A stretch of 64,000 nucleotides of DNA from Mycobacterium sp. NS-7484 (GTDB lineage Bacteria; Actinomycetota; Actinomycetes; Mycobacteriales; Mycobacteriaceae): NCBI RefSeq assembly GCF_001953975.1, contig NZ_MBEJ01000090.1, forward strand, positions 34,465 to 98,464. The letters are read 5' to 3'. The position numbers and the translations under genes are program-made. This document shows positions 52,931 to 61,381 of the stretch, piece by piece. A model generated the notes under the pieces. The model did no database searches. It was not told where the DNA came from and saw nothing but the letters and a program-made list of their open reading frames with translations. Every line of letters starts with the position of its first letter. Within the stretch, counting starts at the first letter, position 1.

Positions 52931-53818
52931 ATGGGTCGCTCTCCAGCGTTGGCACGTCGCTTCTTCGACCGGCTGGAGCCGGTTCATGCAGTCACCTATT
53001 TCGCACCGGAGGCGCGGACCGCGCTCGATGCTCTGGGCTATCGGGGATTCTGGATGGGCTACTTCGCGGCCCGCTCGGCGCCGCTCGGCATCGTGCCGGC
53101 GGACGTGGTCGCCGCGGTGTTCTACAACTTCACCGCCGAACGCGTCGCGAAGGCACTGCCGGCGGCCTGGGACACGGCCGGCCCGGCAACGTTGTTGGAG
53201 GTCCGCTCGGCCGCGGCGGTCGCAGCGCTGCGTCGAGCCGGGGTGACCGACTCCGACGCCACCCGCACAGCCGCCGACCTGATCGCGAAAGCCGCGCGCA
53301 CCGCGCCGTTGGACGGCCGGCCCCTCTATGCCGCCAACCGGGCGCTGCCGTGGCCGGAAGAGCCGATCGCCAAACTCTGGCATGCGGTCACATTGTTACG
53401 CGAGCAACGGGGCGACGGCCACGTCGCCGTCCTGGTCGGTGAGGGGATCAGCGGTCGCGAATCCAATGTGCTGCACGCCGCGGCCGGCCGGGTGCCCCGC
53501 GAGATGATCATGCGCAGCCGTGATTACGACGACGAACAGTGGGCAGGGTACGTCGAGCAGTTGCGCTCCCGTGGCTGGCTGGACGAGCAGGGCGCCCTCA
53601 CCGATGCCGGACGAGACATCAAGCAGGCCATCGAGGACCGCACCGATGCGCTGGCTCTCGAGGCGCTGGGCGCGCTGACCGACGACGAGATCACCACCTT
53701 GTTCCAGGTGCTGACGCCGATCACTCGGCAGGTGGTGGCCGCCGGGGATGTTCCGGCTGCCACTCCCATGGGCCTGAGTCGCGATGACCTCGATGACGAA
53801 AGTGCCCATCTGGGTTGA
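52931..53818 (+). CDS. SCO6745 family protein
   Basis: A 295-residue protein of the actinobacterial SCO6745-like family. It starts ARRFFDRLEPVHAVTYFAPEA, then has GFWMGYFAARSAPLG and PLYAANRALPWPEEP, and a C-terminal helical part (YVEQLRSRGWLDEQGALTDAG) that looks like a winged helix. The role of the family is not known. It starts 9 bases after the regulator gene and may be co-transcribed. Confidence 0.85.
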   Translation: MGRSPALARRFFDRLEPVHAVTYFAPEARTALDALGYRGFWMGYFAARSAPLGIVPADVVAAVFYNFTAERVAKALPAAWDTAGPATLLEVRSAAAVAALRRAGVTDSDATRTAADLIAKAARTAPLDGRPLYAANRALPWPEEPIAKLWHAVTLLREQRGDGHVAVLVGEGISGRESNVLHAAAGRVPREMIMRSRDYDDEQWAGYVEQLRSRGWLDEQGALTDAGRDIKQAIEDRTDALALEALGALTDDEITTLFQVLTPITRQVVAAGDVPAATPMGLSRDDLDDESAHLG

Positions 53819-53823
53819 GCCGC

Positions 53824-54150
53824 TCAGCGCGGGGCGTACATGATCAGACCGACACCGGCCAGCGCGACGAGCGCACCGGTCACGTCCCAGCGGTCGGGCC
53901 GGAAACCGTCGACCGCCATGCCCCACAACAGCGACCCGGCGATGAACACCCCACCATAGGCCGCCAGCACACGGCCGAAGTGGGCGTCGGGCTGGAACGC
54001 CGCGACGAAGCCGTAGGCGCCCAACGCGATCACCCCGGCCCCCATCCAGAGCCAGCCGCGATGCTCGCGCACTCCCTGCCACACCAGCCACGCCCCGCCG
54101 ATCTCCAGCACCGCGGCGAGCACGAACAATGCGATCGATTTGGCGACCAT
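53824..54150 (-). CDS. YnfA family (UPF0060) small multidrug-type membrane protein
   Basis: A 108-residue protein, exactly the family length, with four membrane helices. The conserved [15 protein letters not shown] and AFGR-like [14 protein letters not shown] blocks are clear. These are distant relatives of small multidrug exporters; the transport role is little studied. The start lies one base past the livF stop on the same strand, so it may be read with the liv operon. Confidence 0.9.
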   Translation of the reverse strand: MVAKSIALFVLAAVLEIGGAWLVWQGVREHRGWLWMGAGVIALGAYGFVAAFQPDAHFGRVLAAYGGVFIAGSLLWGMAVDGFRPDRWDVTGALVALAGVGLIMYAPR

Positions 54151-54151
54151 G

Positions 54152-54898
54152 TCAGGCGACACCGAGGTAGGCGGCACGAATACTGTCGTCTGCCAACAGC
54201 TTCCGCGCGTCACCGGTGCGGGTGATGTTGCCCGTCTCCAGGATGTAGGCCCGATCCGAGCGGCTCAACGCCTGTTGGGCGTTCTGCTCGACCAACAGCA
54301 CCGTGGTGCCCTCGGTGTTGATCTGGGAGATGATCTGGAAGATCTGTGAGATCACCATCGGCGCCAGCCCCATCGACGGTTCGTCGAGCAGCAGCACGCG
54401 GGGCCGGGCCATCAGCGCCCGGCCGATCGCCAACATCTGCTGCTCCCCGCCGGAGAGCGTGCCGCCCACCTGCGAGCGTCGTTCGGCGAGCCTCGGGAAT
54501 GTGGTGAAGACCCAATCCAGGCGCTCGAGGTGTTCGTGGCGGGAGGGGAATTTGCGCCCGTAGCAACCCATTTCCAGGTTTTCCAGCACCGTCATGCCGG
54601 GAAACACCCCGCGGCCCTCGGGGGCCTGGATCAGCCCGTCGATGACCCGCTGATGCGCCTTGACCTTCGAGATGTCGCGGCCTTCGAACCACACCGAGCC
54701 CGAGGTGAGCAGCCGCAGACCTGAGATGGCCCGCATCATGGTGGTCTTGCCCGCGCCGTTGGAGCCCAGCAGCGTGACCAACTCACCCTCACGCACTGTC
54801 AGCGAAACCCCATGCAACGCTTTGATCCTGCCGTAGTGCACCACCGCGTCGCGCACTTCGAGCAGCACCGGGCGGACGGACTCAGCCGAGTTGGTCAT
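54152..54898 (-). CDS. livF: Branched-chain amino acid ABC transporter ATPase LivF
   Basis: A 248-residue ATPase with Walker [17 protein letters not shown], signature [20 protein letters not shown], Walker [14 protein letters not shown] and VEQNAQQAL with the LivF-type replacement of the switch His by Gln. The start overlaps the end of livG by 17 bases. It pairs with LivG to power uptake. Confidence 0.94.
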   Translation of the reverse strand: MTNSAESVRPVLLEVRDAVVHYGRIKALHGVSLTVREGELVTLLGSNGAGKTTMMRAISGLRLLTSGSVWFEGRDISKVKAHQRVIDGLIQAPEGRGVFPGMTVLENLEMGCYGRKFPSRHEHLERLDWVFTTFPRLAERRSQVGGTLSGGEQQMLAIGRALMARPRVLLLDEPSMGLAPMVISQIFQIISQINTEGTTVLLVEQNAQQALSRSDRAYILETGNITRTGDARKLLADDSIRAAYLGVA

Positions 54899-55736
54899 CG
54901 GGCACCCCCAGATAGGCGGCGATGACCTTCGGGTCCTCGCGGATTTCGGATGGTAAACCGTCGGCGATCTTGCGACCGAACTCGAGCACCACGATGCGGT
55001 CGGTCACCCCCATCACCAGACGCATGTCGTGTTCGATCAGCAGTACCGTGTAGCCGTCGTCGCGGATCTTGCGGATCAACTCGATCAGCGAGGACTTCTC
55101 GGCCGGATTGAAACCCGCCGCCGGCTCATCCAGGCACAGCAGTTTGGGCTCGGTGGCCAGCGCCCGGGCGATCTCCAGGCGGCGCTGATCCCCGTAGGAG
55201 AGATTTTTGGCCTTCTCCTCACCGCGGTGGGCGATTCCGACGAAATGGAGTAAGGCAGCCGATCTCTCGATCGCCGACCGTTCCTCGCGGCGGTGCCGCG
55301 GTGAGCGGACCAGGGCACCCGGCACCGAGGTCTTGTGCCGCGCGTCGGTTCCCACCATGACGTTCTCCAGTGCGGTCATCTCACCGAAGAGCCGGATGTT
55401 CTGGAACGTACGCGCGATCCCGCGACGGGTGATCTGGTGGCGTTTGATCCGTCCCAACGGGGCGCCATCGAAGACCACGGTGCCCGAACTGGGCCGGTAC
55501 ACCCCGGTGATCGCGTTGAAGCACGTCGTCTTGCCCGCGCCGTTGGGCCCGATCAGCCCCAGAATCTCGCCCCGACGGATGTTGAAGCTCACCGAGTCCA
55601 GCGCCACCAGCCCCCCGAACTTGACGGTCAGATCGCGCGTTTCCAGCAGGATCTCACCCTCGGCAGCCTGAATGTCGCGATGCACTCCGGCCAGCTCCTC
55701 GACGCTTTCCGGCACGCCCGGCATGGGTTCGCTCAT
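54882..55736 (-). CDS. livG: Branched-chain amino acid ABC transporter ATPase LivG
   Basis: A 284-residue ATPase. Walker A is IGPNGAGKTTCFNAI, then TFQNIRLFGEMTALENVMVG (LivG-type Q-loop), signature LSYGDQRRLEIARALA and Walker B LLCLDEPAAGFNPAE. A 30-residue N-terminal extension precedes the domain. The start overlaps the livM stop by four bases. Confidence 0.94.
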   Translation of the reverse strand: MSEPMPGVPESVEELAGVHRDIQAAEGEILLETRDLTVKFGGLVALDSVSFNIRRGEILGLIGPNGAGKTTCFNAITGVYRPSSGTVVFDGAPLGRIKRHQITRRGIARTFQNIRLFGEMTALENVMVGTDARHKTSVPGALVRSPRHRREERSAIERSAALLHFVGIAHRGEEKAKNLSYGDQRRLEIARALATEPKLLCLDEPAAGFNPAEKSSLIELIRKIRDDGYTVLLIEHDMRLVMGVTDRIVVLEFGRKIADGLPSEIREDPKVIAAYLGVPDDQLG

Positions 55737-56935
55737 CGGACCGGATCCTTGTCGGTGTTGCCGCGCAACAACTGTCGGGCCGATTTACCGTAGGTCAGCA
55801 GCTGCTGGCGCACCGGGAACAATCCCTGCGGCCGGAAGATCATCAACACCACCAGTGCCAAACCGAAGAACAGATACTTCAGGTCGCCGAGGTTGATCCC
55901 CAGGAATTCCACCCCGAGCAGCCGGTTGGGCAGATACACCACGACGAATGCGCCGAAGATGACACCGAGCTTGTTGCCCTGCCCGCCGAGCACCACCGCG
56001 CACAGGAACAACATCGAGTTGATGATGTTGAACGTCGGCGGTGCGACGTACTGGACCTGCCCGGCGTATAGCGCACCGGACAGGCCACCGATCGCGGCGC
56101 CGATCACGAAGGCCCACAGCTTGAACCGGAACGCGTTGACGCCCATCACCTCTGCGGCGTCCTCGTCCTCGCGGATCGCCACCCAGGCCCGTCCGACGCG
56201 ACTGCGTTCCAGGTTGCCGACCAGAAGCAGGATGGCGACCATCAGGATCAGGCCCAGCCAGAACCACCATGTGCCGTAATTGGCCTCACCGGCCGAGTTG
56301 CCGCTGGAGAACACGCCGCTGGGCAGCTTCTCGCTCTCCCCCACACGTGGATAGGCGATCTGGTTGAGCCCGCGGGAACCGTTGGTGACGTCGGACAAGT
56401 TGTCGGCGAGCAGCCGGATGATCTCGCCGAAGCCGAGGGTGACGATGGCCAGATAGTCGCCGCGCAGCCGCAGGGTGGGGGTACCCAGGATGAGTCCGGC
56501 CAGTGCGGTGACGGCCATGGCCAGCGGTACACACGACAGCCAGGCCCAATCCTGGCTGAAGAAACCGTTGGGGCCCATCTTGTTCCACGGGCTGTCGGGG
56601 CTGGTCAGCAAGGCCACGGTGTAGGCACCGACCGCGTAGAAGCCGACGTAGCCCAAGTCGAGCAGACCCGCTTGCCCCACCACGACGTTGAGGCCGATCG
56701 CGATGATGGCGACCATCGCGAACTGCGCCATGGTGCCGCCGAAGCTGATGCCGGTGGTGTCGAGGAAGCTCGGGGTGAACAGCGGCAGCAGGCCGAGCAG
56801 AGTGAAACCGACCACCCCGACACCCCATTTGGCCCACCGCGGCAATGCCGACCACGAGTCGCGCAGCGCGTCCCCCGGTGCCAGCAGGGTCCTGCTCACC
56901 GGTCCGGCAGACGTCGAATCGTGATGCTCGTTCAT
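55733..56935 (-). CDS. livM: Branched-chain amino acid ABC transporter permease LivM
   Basis: A 400-residue permease with about ten helices. GQAGLLDLGYVGFYAVGAY and the EAA-like loop VAIREDEDAAEVMGVNAFRFKLWAF are typical for LivM. It overlaps livH and livG by four bases each. Confidence 0.94.
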   Translation of the reverse strand: MNEHHDSTSAGPVSRTLLAPGDALRDSWSALPRWAKWGVGVVGFTLLGLLPLFTPSFLDTTGISFGGTMAQFAMVAIIAIGLNVVVGQAGLLDLGYVGFYAVGAYTVALLTSPDSPWNKMGPNGFFSQDWAWLSCVPLAMAVTALAGLILGTPTLRLRGDYLAIVTLGFGEIIRLLADNLSDVTNGSRGLNQIAYPRVGESEKLPSGVFSSGNSAGEANYGTWWFWLGLILMVAILLLVGNLERSRVGRAWVAIREDEDAAEVMGVNAFRFKLWAFVIGAAIGGLSGALYAGQVQYVAPPTFNIINSMLFLCAVVLGGQGNKLGVIFGAFVVVYLPNRLLGVEFLGINLGDLKYLFFGLALVVLMIFRPQGLFPVRQQLLTYGKSARQLLRGNTDKDPVR

Positions 56936-57969
56936 ACTCGCGCCTTCCCGAGGCTCTCACCGAGTATGCCGGTCGGCCGGAACAGCAGGACCAGCACGAG
57001 GAGGACGAAGGCCACCACGTCACGCCACTGGGTTCCGAACACCGCCTGCCCGTAGTTCTCCATGATGCCCAGCAGCAGGCCGCCGAGCAGGGCTCCGCGC
57101 AAGTTGCCGATGCCGCCGAGGACCGCGGCCGAAAACGCTTTGATACCGAGCAGAAAACCGCCCGAATAGATGATGCCCTGCGGCACCTTCAGGGTGTACA
57201 GCAGCGCGGCGGCACCGGCGAGCAGACCGCCGATCAGGAACGTCCGCAGGATGATGCGTTCGCGGGAGACGCCCATCAACGTGGCGGTGGTCGGGTCCTG
57301 CGCGACCGCGCGGATGCCGCGCCCGAATCTGGTCCGGTTGATCGCGATGTCGGTCAACAATGCGAGCACCAGAGCCGCACCCACGATCACCAGCGTCACG
57401 TTGGACACCGTGGCACCGAAGACCGTGAACTGGGTTTTCGGTTGTACCAGGACGATCGGTTGTTGGGCGTTACTACCGCCGTAACCCTTCATCAGTTCGG
57501 GGAGGACGAAATGCACGAATTCCTGCAGGACGAACGACATCCCGATCGCGGTGATGAGGAACGTCAACGCCCGGGCGTTGCGTTTTCGCAGCGGCCGGTA
57601 GGCGATGAGTTCCAGTCCGACGGCCGCTGATCCGGAGACCAGCATCGCGAAGAGCAAGGCGATGCCAAGATAGAGCACCGTCAACGCGACGCCCTTGTTG
57701 TAGGCGTTGCCGCTGGGGCTGAAGCCGAGGATGACGTCCAGACAGAAGTATGCGCCGAACATGCCCAGCATGAAGATCTCGGAGTGGGCGAAGTTGATCA
57801 GCCGGAGCACACCGAACACCAGGGTGTAACCCACCGCCACGAGCGCGTAGATCGCGCCCCACGACAGCCCGTCGATCGTCAACTGCCAGAAGCCGTCTCG
57901 CAGACCGTCCAGGTTGAAACTGATGTTGGCGGCCAGGCAGGCGGACTGCTCGACGCACTGGTGGATCAT
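56932..57969 (-). CDS. livH: Branched-chain amino acid ABC transporter permease LivH
   Basis: A 345-residue permease with eight or more helices. It has the LivH signatures LSWGAIYALVAVGYTLVFG and LRLINFAHSEIFMLG near the N-terminus and the cytosolic loop RAVAQDPTTATLMGVSRERII. The binding-protein gene lies 84 bases upstream. Confidence 0.94.
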   Translation of the reverse strand: MIHQCVEQSACLAANISFNLDGLRDGFWQLTIDGLSWGAIYALVAVGYTLVFGVLRLINFAHSEIFMLGMFGAYFCLDVILGFSPSGNAYNKGVALTVLYLGIALLFAMLVSGSAAVGLELIAYRPLRKRNARALTFLITAIGMSFVLQEFVHFVLPELMKGYGGSNAQQPIVLVQPKTQFTVFGATVSNVTLVIVGAALVLALLTDIAINRTRFGRGIRAVAQDPTTATLMGVSRERIILRTFLIGGLLAGAAALLYTLKVPQGIIYSGGFLLGIKAFSAAVLGGIGNLRGALLGGLLLGIMENYGQAVFGTQWRDVVAFVLLVLVLLFRPTGILGESLGKARV

Positions 57970-58053
57970 CCGGTGGCGGCTCCTGACTGGAGTGGTTGGG
58001 GAACGAAACGCGTCCGAGTCCTGCGGCGGTCTCGGACGCGTTTCGTGCGGCGA

Positions 58054-59265
58054 CTACTGGACTTCGTACATCCAGATCAAGGTGGTGGTCAGCTCACCTT
58101 TGTCGTTCCACTGGTACTTACGGGCCACACCCTGTCCTTCGTAGTTGCGGACGAAGTCCAGCAGCGCCGGCCGGGTGATGGCGCCCGAGTCGATGCCCTT
58201 GAGCAGGATGGTGCCCAGGTCGTAGCCCTCGGTGCTGTAGGTGCCGGGAGCCTGGCCGAACTTCTTGGTGTATTCGTCGGCGAACGTCCCGGTGGCCGGG
58301 CCACACGGGCAGGACAGCAATGCGCCCTTCGAGGATTCGCCGGCCTGGTTGACGAACTGCTGATCCTTCGTGCCGTCGGCGCTGACGAACGTCGCCGTCA
58401 CGCCACCGTCCTTGAGCTGCTGCACAAACGGTGCGGCCTCGGAGTAGTACCCGCTGTAGAACACCGAATCGGGGGCGGCGTTCTTGATCTGTGTGACGGC
58501 GGCCGAGAACTCCTTGTCGCCCTTCTTCACCGAGATGTTGCACGACGAATCAGCTACGGGACCAAGCGTTTCACGCACCACCTGGGCCAGCCCGAGGCCG
58601 TAGTCGGTGCTGTCGTCGACCACGCACACCTTCTTGTTGCCGAGGGTGTTCTTGAGGTAGTTGGCGACCGAGGGGCCCTGCACACCGTCGTTGGCCAGGC
58701 CGCGGAAGAAGGTCCGCCACCCGTTCTCGCTCAACGTGACGTTGGTGGCCGATGCGCTGGTGGCGACCAGGCCGGCCTGGTTGAACACGTCGCCGGTGGC
58801 CTTGGTCTCCCCGGAGAACGCCGGGCCGACCACACCGATGATGAACGGCTCGTCGACGATCTGCGGTGCCACACCGGTGGCCTTCTGCGGATCACCCTCG
58901 GTGTCAAAGCCCTTGAGCTGGACCTGGCAGCCGGCGTTGGCGGCGTTGTGTTTGTCGATCGCCAGCTGCACACCGTTCTTGATATTGATGCCCAGGGCGG
59001 CGTCGGGACCGTTGAGCGCGCCCATCATGGCGATCATCACCGGCGGGCAGGTGGCCTTTCCGTCCCCGGCGGGGTCGGCGGGGGTGACGCCCTCGGCGGC
59101 CTTGATCTCGGCACCGTTCTCGTCGATCTGGACTTTCTCCACGATCTTGAGATCGGTCTGGGATGCCTCACCCCCGGGAGCGGACTGGTTGCAGCCGGCG
59201 ATCGCCAGGGCAATCACGCCCGCACTTCCGAGAGCACATGCTTTCCGTGCCACGCCACCGCGCAC
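58054..59265 (-). CDS. LivJ/LivK-type ABC substrate-binding lipoprotein
   Basis: A 403-residue type I periplasmic-binding protein. The signal peptide ends in LAIAGCN (lipobox, Cys near residue 25). The mature part shows the two-lobed Leu/Ile/Val-binding fold (IAMMGALNGPDAALGINIKNGVQLAIDKHN, VCVVDDSTDYGLGLAQVV, FYSGYYSEAAPFVQQLKD). The start is GTG with GGAGGTGAA upstream. The ligand may be any branched or neutral amino acid, or urea/amide in related systems. Confidence 0.92.
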   Translation of the reverse strand: MRGGVARKACALGSAGVIALAIAGCNQSAPGGEASQTDLKIVEKVQIDENGAEIKAAEGVTPADPAGDGKATCPPVMIAMMGALNGPDAALGINIKNGVQLAIDKHNAANAGCQVQLKGFDTEGDPQKATGVAPQIVDEPFIIGVVGPAFSGETKATGDVFNQAGLVATSASATNVTLSENGWRTFFRGLANDGVQGPSVANYLKNTLGNKKVCVVDDSTDYGLGLAQVVRETLGPVADSSCNISVKKGDKEFSAAVTQIKNAAPDSVFYSGYYSEAAPFVQQLKDGGVTATFVSADGTKDQQFVNQAGESSKGALLSCPCGPATGTFADEYTKKFGQAPGTYSTEGYDLGTILLKGIDSGAITRPALLDFVRNYEGQGVARKYQWNDKGELTTTLIWMYEVQ

Positions 59266-59461
59266 GCTTCACCTCCGCGTCAAAGTTGTCAGTGGCACCG
59301 GCGCGCGGCCGCGTGACGGTCGGACGCCGGAGCTTCGGGTAGAACATAGCCAACCACCGGCCCGAGTGCGCGATGTTAGGTCAATGCTCGTTCGGCGTGT
59401 ACTGGCTGAACGCGGAATTCAGGGCTGAGCGAAACCCACAATTAACAACGGGACCCGCCGG

Positions 59462-60088
59462 TCAGTTCTCCTGGGCGGGGGCTTCCTCGGAGTCCTCGAG
59501 CGTTTCCAACACCACTTCGGCCACCCGTTTCATGGTGGTCCGGCGATCCATCGCAGCCCGCTGTATCCACTTGAACGCCTCCGGCTCGGTCATCTGGTGC
59601 TTGCTCTGGAGCAACCCCTTGGCGCGCTCGACCAGTTTGCGGGTCTCCAGCCGCTCCCCCAGCGTCGCCACCTCGTCCTCCAGGGCGGCGATCTCACTGA
59701 ACCGGCTGACGGCCACCTCGATGGCCGGGACGAGGTCGGTGATGCTGAACGGCTTGACCAGATAGGCCATCGCCCCGGCGTCGCGCGCCCGCTCCACCAA
59801 CTCGCGCTGGCTGAACGCAGTGAGAATCACAATCGGGGCGATGCGCTTGCTGGCGATCTCGGCGGCCGCGTCGATACCGTCGCGGCGCGGCATCTTGACG
59901 TCCATGATCACCAGGTCGGGCCGTAAGGCCTCGGCGAGGTCGACGGCCTCCTGGCCGTCTCCGGCCTCCCCGACCACCTCGTAACCCTCTTCACGCAGCA
60001 TTTCGGCAAGGTCGAGGCGGATGAGCGCTTCGTCCTCGGCCACGAGCACGCGGCGGGGCTTGTCAGCGTCTGCGGGTGAGCCGGTCAT
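59462..60088 (-). CDS. pdtaR: PdtaR-like response regulator with ANTAR RNA-binding domain
   Basis: A 208-residue regulator. The receiver domain has the acidic pair in VLVAEDEALIRLDLAEML, the phosphorylated Asp in DLVIMDVKMPRRDG, and the switch Thr and Lys (VILTAFS, AYLVKPFS). The ANTAR domain follows from about residue 140: LETRKLVERAKGLLQSKHQMTEPEAFKWIQRAAM. In M. tuberculosis Rv1626 this protein is phosphorylated by PdtaS and acts by antitermination on RNA hairpins. ATG 60088 fits the family start; ATG 60097 is also possible. Confidence 0.95.
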   Translation of the reverse strand: MTGSPADADKPRRVLVAEDEALIRLDLAEMLREEGYEVVGEAGDGQEAVDLAEALRPDLVIMDVKMPRRDGIDAAAEIASKRIAPIVILTAFSQRELVERARDAGAMAYLVKPFSITDLVPAIEVAVSRFSEIAALEDEVATLGERLETRKLVERAKGLLQSKHQMTEPEAFKWIQRAAMDRRTTMKRVAEVVLETLEDSEEAPAQEN

Positions 60089-60171
60089 GGAAAACATTGT
60101 GTCGTGACAGCCTCCGTTCAGCGAGCGCGGGGGCATCCTCTATGGTGGTAGGCCGCAGTACCGATCGGGAC

Positions 60172-60248
60172 GCCCTCGTATCCCAACTGGCAGAGGAAAC
60201 GGATTCAAAACCCGTACAGTGTGAGTTCGAATCTCACCGAGGGCACCA
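60172..60248 (+). tRNA. tRNA-Leu (anticodon CAA), CCA encoded
   Basis: The acceptor stem GCCCTCG pairs with CGAGGGC, followed by discriminator A and encoded CCA. The T arm is GTGAG-TTCGAAT-CTCAC, the D stem has three pairs (TCC/GGA), and the anticodon loop is TTCAAAA, giving CAA, which reads the Leu codon UUG. The length is 77 including CCA and the variable region only about five bases, unlike the long arm usual for tRNA-Leu. The innermost anticodon-stem pair is an A-C mismatch. Confidence 0.85.
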
Positions 60249-60313
60249 CAAACACCAGTTCATGGTCGGTTTGCGTCACCGGCCACCGCCTGCGGCGAAT
60301 ACCGTGGATCGTG

Positions 60314-60580
60314 ATGAGCGACCCTGACGAACCATCGACTGATGGTGCCACTACCCGTGACCGTCGACTCCCGCGCGGGGTCCGGATCGCCGACATCACC
60401 GCCTGTGTGTTGCTCTTTTTGATCCAGGCCGGTTTGGCCGTGGTCGCGTTGATGAGCTTCATGGTGTTTCCGATGAGCATCGACAACTGCGCTTACGTGG
60501 CATGTGGTGATGAGCTGGTCCAAGGCGGCATCCTCGGAGCGGCCTGGCGCATGGCGGCGCTGGCCGGGCCACTCACGTAG
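60314..60580 (+). CDS. Small two-helix membrane protein
   Basis: An 88-residue protein with a charged N-terminus (SDPDEPSTDGATTRDRRLPRG) and two hydrophobic helices (about residues 28-50 and 68-86). Two Cys lie in the loop between them (NCAYVACGDE). The start is ATG 60314; a GTG directly before it is possible. I do not recognise the family. Confidence 0.65.
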   Translation: MSDPDEPSTDGATTRDRRLPRGVRIADITACVLLFLIQAGLAVVALMSFMVFPMSIDNCAYVACGDELVQGGILGAAWRMAALAGPLT

Positions 60581-60678
60581 AAGTTGTCGGAGCGCGGCCG
60601 TCAATCGTGCCCCAGTTGCCGGTATACGACGGTAATTTGAGGCGTGCGCTCTCCAACCGAGCGCCGCCGGGAGGATCG

Positions 60679-61353
60679 TTGAAAGCCGTTGTGAGAGTGT
60701 TGGCGTTGGGGTTCGTCGAACTCGTGGTGTTCGGCGTGGTGCTGTTCGCCCTCGCCGGCACCCTGAACTTCTGGCAAGCCTGGATTTTCCTTGTGGTGTT
60801 TGCCCTTTCGACCTGGATTCCCGCCATCTTGTTGCAGCGCGCCGATCCCGCTGCGCACAAACGCCGTAAACACGCCGGACCGGTGGCCGAAACCCGGACG
60901 GTGCAAAAGGTTCTCATCGCCGGCTGGTACGCATCGTTGGCGGCGATGGTGATCGTGAGCGGGCTGGATCATCGCTTCGACTGGTCGACGGTGCCACCGC
61001 CGATCTGCGTGGCCGGCGATGTTCTGGTGGCCGTGGGGCTGGGTGTGACGAGCCTGGTGGTCATCCAGAACAGCTTCGCGGCTTCCACCGTCCAGGTTGA
61101 GTCAGGCCAAAAGCTGGTCTCCACAGGGCTGTACGGGCTGGTGCGCCATCCGATGTACACCGGCAACGTGCTGACGATTGTCGGCTTCCCGCTCGCGCTC
61201 GGCTCCTATTGGGGGCTGGTGCCGGTCGTCTCCGGTCTGATCGCCCTCATCGTCCGGATTCGTGATGAGGAGAAACTGCTCGTCGCGGAGTTGGACGGAT
61301 ACCGCGAGTACACGGAGAAAGCGCGCTACCGCCTCGTGCCGTACATGTGGTGA
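60679..61353 (+). CDS. Isoprenylcysteine carboxyl methyltransferase family membrane protein
   Basis: A 224-residue membrane protein with five or six helices. The C-terminal half has the family SAM-binding pattern GLYGLVRHPMYTGN, then ALGSYWGLVPV and RIRDEEKLLVAELDGYREY. In bacteria such enzymes methylate lipids or other small substrates rather than proteins. TTG at 60679 has GGGAGG upstream and starts at the first helix; the frame is open to 60607. Confidence 0.85.
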   Translation: MKAVVRVLALGFVELVVFGVVLFALAGTLNFWQAWIFLVVFALSTWIPAILLQRADPAAHKRRKHAGPVAETRTVQKVLIAGWYASLAAMVIVSGLDHRFDWSTVPPPICVAGDVLVAVGLGVTSLVVIQNSFAASTVQVESGQKLVSTGLYGLVRHPMYTGNVLTIVGFPLALGSYWGLVPVVSGLIALIVRIRDEEKLLVAELDGYREYTEKARYRLVPYMW

Positions 61354-61381
61354 GCCCCGGCCCCATTGACACGACGATGTG

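Noticed and set aside
60172..60313. tRNA 3' end as a phage or island attachment site
   Set aside because: No integrase gene and no repeat of the tRNA end were seen in the window.
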